Assembly: GCF_000969885.1 (NCBI RefSeq)
Contig: NZ_CP009501.1
Span: forward strand, 930,001-994,000
DNA: 64,000 nt
Origin: Methanosarcina thermophila TM-1
GTDB taxonomy: Archaea; Halobacteriota; Methanosarcinia; Methanosarcinales; Methanosarcinaceae
Direction of reading: 5' to 3'
The notes under the pieces were generated by a model. The model was not told the DNA's origin and made no database searches. It saw only the letters and a list, made by a program, of their open reading frames with translations. The position numbers and the translations under genes were made by a program. Below, piece after piece: positions 56,399 to 64,000 of the stretch. The stretch's first letter is position 1, and every line of letters starts with the position of its first letter.

Positions 56399-57754
56399 AT
56401 GAACAGAGCTGCCCCATCTTTTAAAAACAGGAATTCTCTCCAGGGAACTCCTGTAATGCATATCCTTTATCTCCTGCTTATCCTTATAGCTCCTTTTGCA
56501 GGGGTGAATATCCTTTTTCTCCTGTCTATCGCACTTTTTGTGAGAATCCGGTTTTCAGGAAGGGTCTTTTCTTATAACAGAAGCGCTATCAGCCTTATAT
56601 TTTCCCTAGTTCTAATGCTTTTTGTTTCCGTAATTTCAGGAGGCTCTTCTTTTACCTATCCTTTCTACATAGTACTTGCCGCTTTTGCAATTGCAGTTGT
56701 AGGAGACCATGGGACTTATTTTTCCGATACCGATCCTGTGCCTGATTTTACTACAAGGAGGAGCAGGATAAAAAAGAGGAGTTTTTCAACACTCTGGAGT
56801 TCGGCTTTCCTGGCACTTCGGATTGTTGCCGCATTCCTTGCCGCAAGCTGGATCATCTACTGGCAGGGGCTTTTAGTCTCATACAACCTGGTATTTTTCA
56901 TAGCTGTAATTGGGGCAGTTACAGGTTCACTTTTCGAGTCAATCCCCTCTAAGATCGATAAGAATATTTCGGTGCCCCTTGGCTCAGGAATGACAATGTG
57001 GATTTTTGAGGAGTTCAGATACTGGGTGCCTCCTGAAGAAATAGTTGTAGCACTTGCCTTCTCATTTTTCCTGGGCGTGCTGGCTTACAGGGCGAAAATT
57101 GCTGATGTTTCTGCCCTTCTGAGTGCCGCACTTCTGGGAGTCCTGATAATCGTTTTTAGCGGTCTTTCCTGGTTCCTGCTCCTGCTCACGTTCTTTATCC
57201 TCGGAGGCGGGTTTACGAGATACAAATATGCTTACAAAGAGTCCATAGGGATTGCCCAGGCTAAAGACGGAATACGGAGTTACGAAAATGTATTTTCAAA
57301 TAGTACGGCAGCCCTTGTCCTGGCGGTAGCATATGGGGTTTTTCCTGAGCACAGCCTTCCTATTATCTATGCTTATATGGGCACGGTCGCAACAGCTACC
57401 GGAGATACCCTTGCAAGTGAAATAGGCACAACTGCAAAAGGAAGACCAAGAATGATAACGACCTTGAAGCCTTCTGAGCCCGGGGCTGATGGGGCAGTGT
57501 CACTACTCGGTGAATTTGCTGCAATCCTGGGCTCTGCAGTGATAGGGATTCTTGCATACTTACTGGGAGTCTCGGACAATTTTATATTAACGGTTCTTAT
57601 AACGACAGCAGGAGGCTTTTTCGGGACAAATATTGATAGTCTCCTTGGAGCTACTCTTCAGAAAAGAGGGGTACTCTCAAACAGCGGAGTAAACTTCGTA
57701 GCAACATTTACAGGGGCAGGAATTTCCGCAGCACTGTACTATCTCATAGCCTGA
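56399..57754 (+). CDS. DUF92 membrane protein (VTE6/phytyl-phosphate kinase-like)
   Basis: 451 residues with about twelve hydrophobic segments. The C-terminal 240 residues are the DUF92 domain: SFFLGVLAYRAKIADVSALLSAALLGVLI, RSYENVFSNSTAALVLAVAYGV, GTVATATGDTLASEIGTTAKGRPRMITTLKPSEPGADGAVSLLGE and FFGTNIDSLLGATLQKRG. Plant VTE6 of this family phosphorylates phytyl phosphate. A role with isoprenoid (archaeal lipid) phosphates is an inference. The N-terminal 200 residues are an additional membrane part that resembles the cytidylyltransferase/dolichol-kinase type. The ATG 56399 has only a weak ribosome-binding site; ATG 56456 (MHILYLLLIL) is an alternative. Confidence 0.87.
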   Translation: MNRAAPSFKNRNSLQGTPVMHILYLLLILIAPFAGVNILFLLSIALFVRIRFSGRVFSYNRSAISLIFSLVLMLFVSVISGGSSFTYPFYIVLAAFAIAVVGDHGTYFSDTDPVPDFTTRRSRIKKRSFSTLWSSAFLALRIVAAFLAASWIIYWQGLLVSYNLVFFIAVIGAVTGSLFESIPSKIDKNISVPLGSGMTMWIFEEFRYWVPPEEIVVALAFSFFLGVLAYRAKIADVSALLSAALLGVLIIVFSGLSWFLLLLTFFILGGGFTRYKYAYKESIGIAQAKDGIRSYENVFSNSTAALVLAVAYGVFPEHSLPIIYAYMGTVATATGDTLASEIGTTAKGRPRMITTLKPSEPGADGAVSLLGEFAAILGSAVIGILAYLLGVSDNFILTVLITTAGGFFGTNIDSLLGATLQKRGVLSNSGVNFVATFTGAGISAALYYLIA

Positions 57755-57862
57755 AATATTCATTTATATTTTCAGGCACATATCCTTAAGAAAAAGGGTC
57801 ATGAGGTATTTTGTTTCTCATTTATTCTAATTTTATTTTGAAGCGTACAGGGAGGTAACCAG

Positions 57863-58405
57863 ATGACTGAAACCGAACATACAGGCAAGAAAGTCCTGCT
57901 TGTAATCGCTCAGGAAGAGTTCAGGGATGAGGAATGTTTTATTCCGAAACAGCTTTTTGAGGCAGCGGGAGTAGAAGTTACTGTTGCAGCCGAATCTATG
58001 GAAACAGCTAAAGGGATGCTGGGAGGCACAATCAAGCCTGATATAAAAATCTCAGAAGCCAGAATTGACGAATATGATGCAATAGTAATCTCAGGAGGGT
58101 CAGGCTCAAGAAAATACTTGTGGGATAACAAAGCGTTGCAAAACCTCGTAAAAGAAGCCGATGCCCTTAAAAAGGTGATTTCTGCGATTTGCATCTCCCC
58201 TGTTGTGCTGGCAAGAACAGGTATCCTGAAGGGTAAAGAGAGCACGGTTTTCAAAAGCCCGGATACAGTACGCGAACTTGAGGAACATGGAGCTGTCTAT
58301 CTGGACCGTGATGTGGTGGTTTCAGGGCGCGTGGTTACAGGGCGAGACCCAGCAAGTGCTGATGCATTTGGTAAAGCCGTACTTGAAGCCCTGAAGAAAG
58401 TTTAA
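57863..58405 (+). CDS. DJ-1/PfpI family protein
   Basis: The 180-residue protein has the flavodoxin-like DJ-1/PfpI fold. The family core is readable as KVLLVIAQEEFRDEE (Glu acid residue), YDAIVISGGSGSRKYLWDN and VISAICISPVVLARTGILKGKEST, with the nucleophile Cys in AICIS followed by SP rather than His. A late segment is DRDVVVSGRVVTGRDPASADAFG. Members act as chaperones, deglycases or peptidases; which applies here is unknown. AGGGAGGT precedes the ATG. It is followed by a nitroreductase gene on the same strand after 115 bases. Confidence 0.92.
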   Translation: MTETEHTGKKVLLVIAQEEFRDEECFIPKQLFEAAGVEVTVAAESMETAKGMLGGTIKPDIKISEARIDEYDAIVISGGSGSRKYLWDNKALQNLVKEADALKKVISAICISPVVLARTGILKGKESTVFKSPDTVRELEEHGAVYLDRDVVVSGRVVTGRDPASADAFGKAVLEALKKV

Positions 58406-58520
58406 TTCCTTTCTGAAGCCCTGAGAAAAGGTCAATATCTCATTAAGATCTTATACACAGTCTACTTTGCCAAAAAAAGCAATCTGAGATTTTATTTATT
58501 CAATTATTGATGTGCTTGCT

Positions 58521-60191
58521 ATGACAGAGGAACTTGAAGCTATACTGGCTTATCACCAGGCAAGTAAACATAACTTCAAAGCTTATGCGCCTGGGCCTCA
58601 CCGCCTTGATATGCAGATCATGCCAGATCCCTTCCTAAACTATTATGGAACTCGACTTTTAAATCTGGATTTGTGGAGTGATGAGCAGATAAAAACTGAG
58701 ATTTTTCCTGCTTATGAACAGGCTTTCTCACCAGAGAAACTCAGGGCAGCAGAACTGAGTAAAAAATCGATTTCCCAGCTTTTTTTCGACAGCTTTGCTA
58801 TTTCAGCCTGGAAGGCTGCAGGAGGTATGAAATGGCCTCTCCGCGTCAATCCTTCAAGCGGAAACCTGCATCCTACCGAGGTATACCTGATTTCCGGTCC
58901 TGTAAAAGGGTTACTTAAAAACCCTTCGGTCTGCCATTATGCCCCTCTGCCTCATGCCCTTGAACTCAGAGCCGAATTCTCCCAGGAGACCTGGGAAATG
59001 CTAAGGTCAGGCTTTCCTGATGGCACTATTTTCGTGGGTTTGACTTCAATATACTGGCGGGCTTCCTGGAAATATGGGCTCAGAGCCTTCAGATATGCAC
59101 AGCATGATATAGGACATGCGATTTCTGCCCTGACATTTGCTGCTGCCGGTCTTGGCTGGAAAACGAGCATTCTTGCAGATATGGGTTCAAAAGAGATAGC
59201 AGCACTTCTCGGTATATCCGGGGACAAAGGTCACGAAAAGCAGGAACCTGCCTGTATGCTCGCGGTCTATCCGGCAGGAAAAACCTGCACTAGAGGCAGG
59301 CTTTCTTCCGAGGTTATCTCAGCTTTTAAAAACCTTTCCTGGGAAGGCATTCCTAACCGTTTGAGCCCGAAGCATGTTGAATGGGTAGGTATTGAAAAAG
59401 CGGCTCTGGCAACTCAAAAGAATGGAACCGATTACCTGGAGAAAAAAGGGGAAATGGAATCTGGTACACGGACCGTTCCACCCCTTAAACCCGACAATTT
59501 TGAGGCTCATTCTGATTTTGAGACTGTTCCCCTGCGCAGCATTATTCGCGGAAGGAGAAGCGCTATAGAAATGGATAACAGCGCATACATGGAAAAAGAG
59601 ACATTTTATGCGATGCTGCAAAAAACCCTTCCTCAGAATAGCCCGATTTTCAATCCTCTCGCCTTTGGTCCTTTCACTCACCTTCTACTTTTCGTAAACC
59701 GAGTAAAAGGTCTTTTTCCGGGACTTTATATCTTCCTTCGCAAACCCGAAGAAAAGGAAAGACTTAAAGCTGCTATCATGCCGGATTTTTTATGGGAAAA
59801 ACCGAAAGATTGTCCATCTGAGCTTGAGCTCTATATGCTAATGGAAGAAACCTTACATTATTTTGCAGCCCAGCTTTCCTGCGCCCAGCGAAAAGCTGCA
59901 GATGCCTGTTTCACTGCCTGCATGCTTTCGGAATTCGAAAAGCCTCTGAACAGGTTTGGTGCCTGGATATATCCATACCTTTTCTGGGAATGCGGATTTC
60001 TGGGGCAGCTTCTTTACCTTGAAGCCGAAGCAAATGGTCTGAGAGGCTGCGGGATAGGGTGTTTCTTTGATGATCCTTTACATGAAACCATAGGGCTTAA
60101 AGGGCTTGAATATCAGGATCTTTATCACTTCGCCGTAGGTTATCCGCTTCAGGAAATAGGCGTTATAACCCTTCCAGCATATGAAGAGTAA
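58521..60191 (+). CDS. SagB-type nitroreductase with two domains
   Basis: 556 residues from ATG 58521; GTG 58512 would add three. No ribosome-binding site is visible, and a TATA-like TTTTATTTA at about 58491-58499 suggests a leaderless message. The first half is a SagB/ThcOx-type flavin domain (SISQLFFDSFAISAWKAAGG, WPLRVNPSSGNLHPTEVYLI). It includes RYAQHDIGHAISALTFAAAGLGW. The second half repeats the fold (IRGRRSAIEMDNSAYMEKETFYAML, HLLLFVNRVKGLFPGLYIF, GLRGCGIGCFFDDPLH). Such FMN enzymes oxidise azolines in RiPP peptides or reduce nitro compounds. No cyclodehydratase or precursor gene is nearby, so the substrate is open. Confidence 0.88.
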   Translation: MTEELEAILAYHQASKHNFKAYAPGPHRLDMQIMPDPFLNYYGTRLLNLDLWSDEQIKTEIFPAYEQAFSPEKLRAAELSKKSISQLFFDSFAISAWKAAGGMKWPLRVNPSSGNLHPTEVYLISGPVKGLLKNPSVCHYAPLPHALELRAEFSQETWEMLRSGFPDGTIFVGLTSIYWRASWKYGLRAFRYAQHDIGHAISALTFAAAGLGWKTSILADMGSKEIAALLGISGDKGHEKQEPACMLAVYPAGKTCTRGRLSSEVISAFKNLSWEGIPNRLSPKHVEWVGIEKAALATQKNGTDYLEKKGEMESGTRTVPPLKPDNFEAHSDFETVPLRSIIRGRRSAIEMDNSAYMEKETFYAMLQKTLPQNSPIFNPLAFGPFTHLLLFVNRVKGLFPGLYIFLRKPEEKERLKAAIMPDFLWEKPKDCPSELELYMLMEETLHYFAAQLSCAQRKAADACFTACMLSEFEKPLNRFGAWIYPYLFWECGFLGQLLYLEAEANGLRGCGIGCFFDDPLHETIGLKGLEYQDLYHFAVGYPLQEIGVITLPAYEE

Positions 60192-60213
60192 CTTTTTTAA
60201 CTCTCCAACCTCG

Positions 60214-61335
60214 TCATTCCTTTCCCTGTTCTTTGCCTTCTTTGCTTCTTCTTCTCAAGCTTCTTCTTCTTACAATTCCTGGCTGAGAAGGTGGGACAGG
60301 TATCTCACATCCTGATGTCAGATCACATTCTATTACAATTCCGCGCAGCAGTCGACCCAGAATATCCGAACCAGTTATAATCCTTTTTTCCTCGCCCCAG
60401 TAAAGAATAAGATCCTGATCGATTACATCATCTTCAGGATACTGCGGATATACCTTAAACTGGCGGATCACTTTTTCAAGTCTGGTCTTCGGGGATTTTA
60501 CCACAACCGGGAAATGGCAATAAGAAAGCGGGATGAATGGACCTTTCTTGTAGACCGCATCCCTCAGGAAACCATCCGCATCAAGCACCATGACAGGCTC
60601 ATTCTGCGGGTTGGTAATTATTACCCATTTCTTCCCGGATGCTTCGATTTTTTGTAGAAAAGGATCATTCGGTTCCCTTTTGAAAGCAGGAAACACCGGA
60701 CGGTTGTTTTCGACAGGGAGAGAAATTATGCTTCTCTCGTCTATTATTGAACCCTCATCGGAAATGCTGACGTCATCTATGGAAAGAAAGTTCAGGGCTC
60801 CTATTCCTTCAAATTTGCCTATATCTGTCCTTCCTGACTCGATATGTTTTTCGAGCATAATCCGCATAGCTTGCTCCTTGAAGAGTTCAAGCTTTTCCCT
60901 ACCCAACCACCAGTCAAGAATAAGCGCTGTAGGCTTGGCTACGGGATAGAGCAGCATCTGGTAGAATCGGATTAGAGGGGTCAGCTTTGCTCCCAATGAT
61001 AGAGCATTTCGGGAAAAATAAGCCTGAGGTGCAATCTCTCCGAAACTGGTAATTACGAAAGTAGAGAAGAGAAATGCCGAAGCCCCTGTCAGCACGGAAT
61101 CCGTAAGCAGGGCAATCAGGACATTTACGCCTACGTTGCCCCAAAGCAATGTCGTAAGCAGGAAATTTGAATCTCTTCGGATCTGCAGAATTTTGATAGC
61201 GTCTTCATTGCCAGCTTCAGCCTCTATCTCAAGCCTGAGTCTTCCAAGTCCAAAAGTTCCAATTGTCATACCGGAAAAAATAGCGGATTGAGTTATGAAG
61301 ATTAAAATCGCTATCCAGATAAATATTTCATTCAT
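60214..61335 (-). CDS. DUF21/CNNM-type membrane protein with CBS-like region
   Basis: 373 residues. The N-terminal 140 residues form the DUF21 membrane domain (IFITQSAIFSGMTIGTFGLGRLRLEIEAEAGNEDAIKI, LLTTLLWGNVGVNVLIALL, STFVITSFGEIAPQAYF). This is the transmembrane part of CNNM/CorC Mg2+-handling proteins. A CBS-like pair region follows (VFPAFKREPNDPFLQKIEASGKKWVIITNPQNEPVMVLDADGFLRDA). The C-terminus is strongly basic (RRRSLRRRSKEGKEQGKE). CNNM/CorC relatives act in Mg2+ or Na+ efflux; the ion here is not known. It ends 23 bases from the end of the convergent nitroreductase gene. Confidence 0.88.
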   Translation of the reverse strand: MNEIFIWIAILIFITQSAIFSGMTIGTFGLGRLRLEIEAEAGNEDAIKILQIRRDSNFLLTTLLWGNVGVNVLIALLTDSVLTGASAFLFSTFVITSFGEIAPQAYFSRNALSLGAKLTPLIRFYQMLLYPVAKPTALILDWWLGREKLELFKEQAMRIMLEKHIESGRTDIGKFEGIGALNFLSIDDVSISDEGSIIDERSIISLPVENNRPVFPAFKREPNDPFLQKIEASGKKWVIITNPQNEPVMVLDADGFLRDAVYKKGPFIPLSYCHFPVVVKSPKTRLEKVIRQFKVYPQYPEDDVIDQDLILYWGEEKRIITGSDILGRLLRGIVIECDLTSGCEIPVPPSQPGIVRRRSLRRRSKEGKEQGKE

Positions 61336-61845
61336 TGTGAGTCTATAACCTCTATAAGCTTCATGCAGAAGTAATTCTGAAACTTAATCTGTTGCCGTTT
61401 AACATTTAATTGTAATTGTTCAATGGGTTAATCTGTCAGTGATTAATTGTTTAACATATTAATAACTTTAATAGGGACATAATTCAATAACCAGTCCCTC
61501 ATTCATTCCATTATATACCATTTTAACTGATTAATTCCTAATTTTATATATTTAACCTGATCGCCGTTATCCTCTAATTTTGATCTATGGCTTTGCATTA
61601 CTTTACTTTTTTGTAAGTTTAGCCTTACTTTCTTACCTAGTCTGAACCATTAAATTCCTGTAAATTTGATGCATTTTGACAGACTGCCGAAACCGTAAGT
61701 TATACTGAATCATCGATCGGTCAAACATGCTGAGGAAAAGTATTATAAGGAGTATTAACCTGAAAAACCTTATCCTTTACAGAATAGATTATGATATTCC
61801 TGACCCTGCAGGCTGCAATAATTACTCTTTTGATCAGTGATATAC
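61336..61845. other. Divergent spacer, 510 bases
   Basis: No gene is seen between the leftward DUF21 gene and the rightward MFS gene. AT-rich sequence holds presumed promoters in both directions. A short CGATCGGTC element at about 61713-61721 resembles half of a TetR-family operator, but no full palindrome surrounds it. Confidence 0.4.
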
Positions 61846-63324
61846 ATGAAAAAAGAAACAAATAACGTCAGATCACTTTCTGAAGTCCCCGAGATCTGCC
61901 ACACCCCTGATGTTCCTGTTGTCGGCACGGAAAAGCGGATTGTACTCCTTATTGCGATACTTGCAGGATTTATCACTCCTTTTGACGGTTCGGCAGTAAA
62001 TATTGCCCTGCCTGTACTGGGAGCCGAATTTCACATGGATGCTATTGCTCTCTCCTGGGTTGCGACAGCATACCTCCTTTCATCAGCACTGTTTCTTGTC
62101 CCGTTCGGAAAAATCGCAGATATTTACGGAAGGAAAAAAATTTTTCTCTATGGTATCGCGGTTTTCAGCCTATCATCTTTAATTATGACCATGGTCTCCT
62201 CTACTGAAATGCTGATCGGAGTGCGGGTTTTCCAGGGTATAGGAAGTGCCATGATTTTCGGGACAGGCGTCGCTATAATTACCTCGGTCTTTCCGCCAGG
62301 TGAGCGCGGAAAAGCTATTGGTATCTATGTTACTGCAGTTTACATCGGGCTTTCAATAGGTCCCTTACTGGGAGGAGCGATGACACAGTATCTTGGCTGG
62401 AGAAGCATCTTTTTCGTAAATGTCCCTATAGGCATTATAACAATTCTGCTGATCCTCTGGAAAATTAAGGGCGAATGGGCGGAGTGTAAAGGAGAAAAAT
62501 TCGACCTCATAGGATCAGTCATATATGGTGCAGCGATAGTTGCGCTCATGTACGGTTTCTCTGCTCTCCCTGACTTTCAAGGAGCTGCCCTGATAGCCGC
62601 AGGAATTCTTGGAATTATAATTTTTGCCCTGTACGAGATGAGAATACCTTCTCCCGTTCTTGATATTTCTCTCCTGACAAAAAACCGAATCTTTGCCTTT
62701 TCGAACCTATCTGCGCTCATCAATTATAGCGCGACCTTCGCAGTAACCTTTCTCCTGAGCCTCGACCTGCAGTACACTAAAGGTTTTACTCCTGCCCATG
62801 CCGGGACTATCCTGATAGTGCAGCCAGTTGTCATGGCTATGGTTTCACCAATTGCCGGTCGGCTCTCGGACAGGATTGAGCCTCGCATTGTTGCATCGGT
62901 AGGAATGACATTTACCGCAATTGGGCTCTTTCTTCTTATTTTCCTTACAGATGTGACTCCTATCTGGTACCTGATTGTCATTCTGATTGTCCTGGGTATA
63001 GGTTTCGGGCTCTTTTCGTCCCCAAATACAAATGCAATCATGAGCTCGGTAGATAAAAGATATTATGGCGTCGCATCAGGGATGAACGGGACTATGCGGC
63101 TCCTTGGTCAGATGCTCTCAATGGGTATTGCGATGATGATCTTTGCAATTGTTATCGGTCCTGTAGAGATTACCCCCGAATATTACTCCCAGTTCATTTT
63201 AAGCCTGCACTATGCGTTTATCCTGTTTACAGCTTTCTGCATTATTGGTATATTCACATCCCTTGTAAGAGGAAAGAGAAAGCCTGTAACTCATGCCGGC
63301 ATACCTGAGAAGAGCAAAAGATAA
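61846..63324 (+). CDS. MFS drug:H+ antiporter, 14-helix (EmrB/QacA type)
   Basis: 492 residues from ATG 61846; GTG 61837 would add three. About 14 membrane helices can be counted. Family marks are LAGFITPFDGSAVNIALPVLGAEFHM (motif D1), WVATAYLLSSALFLVPFGKIADIYGRKKIFLYG (motif A), RVFQGIGSAMIFGTGVAIIT (motif B) and GPLLGGAMTQYLGWRSIFFVNVPIGI (motif C, antiporter). So it is probably an exporter of drugs or metabolites, driven by H+ or Na+. The N-terminal 30 residues are hydrophilic. The next gene starts 40 bases on and might be co-transcribed. Confidence 0.93.
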   Translation: MKKETNNVRSLSEVPEICHTPDVPVVGTEKRIVLLIAILAGFITPFDGSAVNIALPVLGAEFHMDAIALSWVATAYLLSSALFLVPFGKIADIYGRKKIFLYGIAVFSLSSLIMTMVSSTEMLIGVRVFQGIGSAMIFGTGVAIITSVFPPGERGKAIGIYVTAVYIGLSIGPLLGGAMTQYLGWRSIFFVNVPIGIITILLILWKIKGEWAECKGEKFDLIGSVIYGAAIVALMYGFSALPDFQGAALIAAGILGIIIFALYEMRIPSPVLDISLLTKNRIFAFSNLSALINYSATFAVTFLLSLDLQYTKGFTPAHAGTILIVQPVVMAMVSPIAGRLSDRIEPRIVASVGMTFTAIGLFLLIFLTDVTPIWYLIVILIVLGIGFGLFSSPNTNAIMSSVDKRYYGVASGMNGTMRLLGQMLSMGIAMMIFAIVIGPVEITPEYYSQFILSLHYAFILFTAFCIIGIFTSLVRGKRKPVTHAGIPEKSKR

Positions 63325-63363
63325 TAGGTAATCCCTTCTAATTCACTAATTAAGGTGATAATC

Positions 63364-64000
63364 ATGAAGGTTCTTGGAATTAGTGCAAGTCCCAGAGGAA
63401 GTGAGAGCAACACCCTTCAACTGGTAAAGTCTGTGATCAAAGGTGCTGAATCCGAAGGTGCGGAAGTCGAACTGATAGACCTCTACACACTTAAGATAGA
63501 ATACTGCACAGGGTGCGGAGCCTGTTATGCGACAGGAGAGTGCCCCCTGATCGACGATTTTGAGGAGCTTCTTGACAGAATCATGAATGCCGATGGAATT
63601 GTTTTTGGGGCTCCGAATTATATTAACTCGGTTCCGGCGCCTATGAAAGCCTTCTTCGATCGGCTTTCAGACGTTATCCACTGTCAGATGCTATCCGGAA
63701 AGTTCGGTTGCTCAGTATCCACTGGAGGAGGTACTGCGGATGTGGTCGTAGATTACATGAATAGTGTGCTCATGACTCTTGGAGTTACTGTTGTCGGAGG
63801 GCTTGGCGTTGTAATGGCAGGAAACCCGGCTGCACCCCAGCAGGCTGCAGGATCTGCTGAGGAGCTTGGTAAGAAGCTGGTAAAGTCAATCCGCGGAGAA
63901 ATAAAATATCCGGAGCAGGAGGAACAGCATCGTCAGAATGTCGAATATTTCTGCCGGCTTGCCCAATCCAATAAAGAGCGTTTTGCCCATGACTACGACT
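63364..64000 (+). CDS. Iron-sulfur flavoprotein (Isf-type), cut by the right edge
   Basis: The frame starts at ATG 63364 (AAGGTGA five bases upstream) and stays open for 212 codons to the window end. The start is KVLGISASPRGSESNTLQLV, an FMN-reductase/flavodoxin-like phosphate loop. The compact cysteine motif CTGCGACYATGEC (Cx2Cx2Cx5C) near residues 47-59 is the 4Fe-4S signature of Isf proteins, first known from Methanosarcina thermophila. Segments GIVFGAPNYINSVPAPMKAFFDRL and GLGVVMAGNPAAP follow. Isf passes electrons from ferredoxin and helps against O2 and H2O2. Only a few C-terminal residues seem to be missing. Confidence 0.92.
   Translation, partial: MKVLGISASPRGSESNTLQLVKSVIKGAESEGAEVELIDLYTLKIEYCTGCGACYATGECPLIDDFEELLDRIMNADGIVFGAPNYINSVPAPMKAFFDRLSDVIHCQMLSGKFGCSVSTGGGTADVVVDYMNSVLMTLGVTVVGGLGVVMAGNPAAPQQAAGSAEELGKKLVKSIRGEIKYPEQEEQHRQNVEYFCRLAQSNKERFAHDYD

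Noticed and set aside
61705-61730. TetR-type operator upstream of the MFS gene
   Set aside because: CGATCGGTC resembles a half-site, but the flanks do not complete a palindrome and no TetR-like gene is adjacent.

Overview
The window reads as a chromosome segment of a methanogenic archaeon of the genus Methanosarcina. This is an inference from gene content. Archaeal markers are a group II chaperonin, a non-discriminating-type AspRS, an MptE-like pterin kinase, a MTH865-like protein, surface proteins with PKD and PGF-type domains, and TATA-box promoters with AT-rich spacers. They sit beside bacterial-type genes known in Methanosarcina: a nine-gene N-type F1Fo ATPase operon and uvrA-uvrC-uvrB. 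No insertion sequence or CRISPR array was seen.

Layout. 1-180: 5' end of a KaiC/RecA-like ATPase leaving the left edge. 795-888: tRNA-Arg(TCG) with a short intron. 1316-8306: atpDCQRBEFAG, overlapping or close-packed, followed by a 20-bp-period minisatellite and a membrane protein. 10245-14168: ileS and mptE. 14.6-19.1 kb: a small molybdopterin/formate neighbourhood (fdhD, moaA, a broken fmdE-like gene, a MTH865-like gene). It also holds a cysteine-desulfurase remnant abutting fdhD and, just upstream, a long structured RNA ending in a 25-residue Trp/Cys-rich microprotein. 19.7-24.6 kb: two large exported proteins, one a repeat-rich secreted ComEC-like metallo-beta-lactamase and one a NosD/PKD/PGF surface protein. 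25.2-30.2 kb: a PFL-like UPF0210 gene, a candidate structured RNA, an orphan porB, a helical-repeat protein, a 36-bp perfect palindrome and a broken phosphoribosyltransferase. 30.2-41.7 kb: a phosphoesterase without a normal start, aspS, rpiA, the thermosome gene with a 5'-UTR hairpin, a frameshifted TPR protein, a DUF2119 protein, a TlyA-like methyltransferase, a decayed PKD surface protein and a BASS transporter. 42.7-49.4 kb: uvrA-uvrC-uvrB. 49.7-64 kb: mostly single genes, including a second phosphoesterase, a radical SAM/SPASM enzyme, a Trm5-like methyltransferase, a dihydrolipoamide-dehydrogenase-like flavoprotein, a DUF92 membrane protein, a DJ-1/PfpI protein, a double nitroreductase, a DUF21 protein, an MFS exporter and an iron-sulfur flavoprotein cut by the right edge.

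The main coherent systems are the N-ATPase (ion-driven or ion-pumping rotary enzyme), UvrABC nucleotide excision repair, and Moco synthesis with formate-enzyme maturation. Between 15 and 41 kb at least six genes carry frameshifts, start loss or deletions. Either this is a zone of gene decay or some single-base differences are sequence errors; the multi-lesion cases argue for real decay. The least explained signals are the structured leader plus Trp/Cys microprotein (14637-14942), the three-stem RNA candidate (26942-27046) and the 36-bp palindrome (29355-29390).
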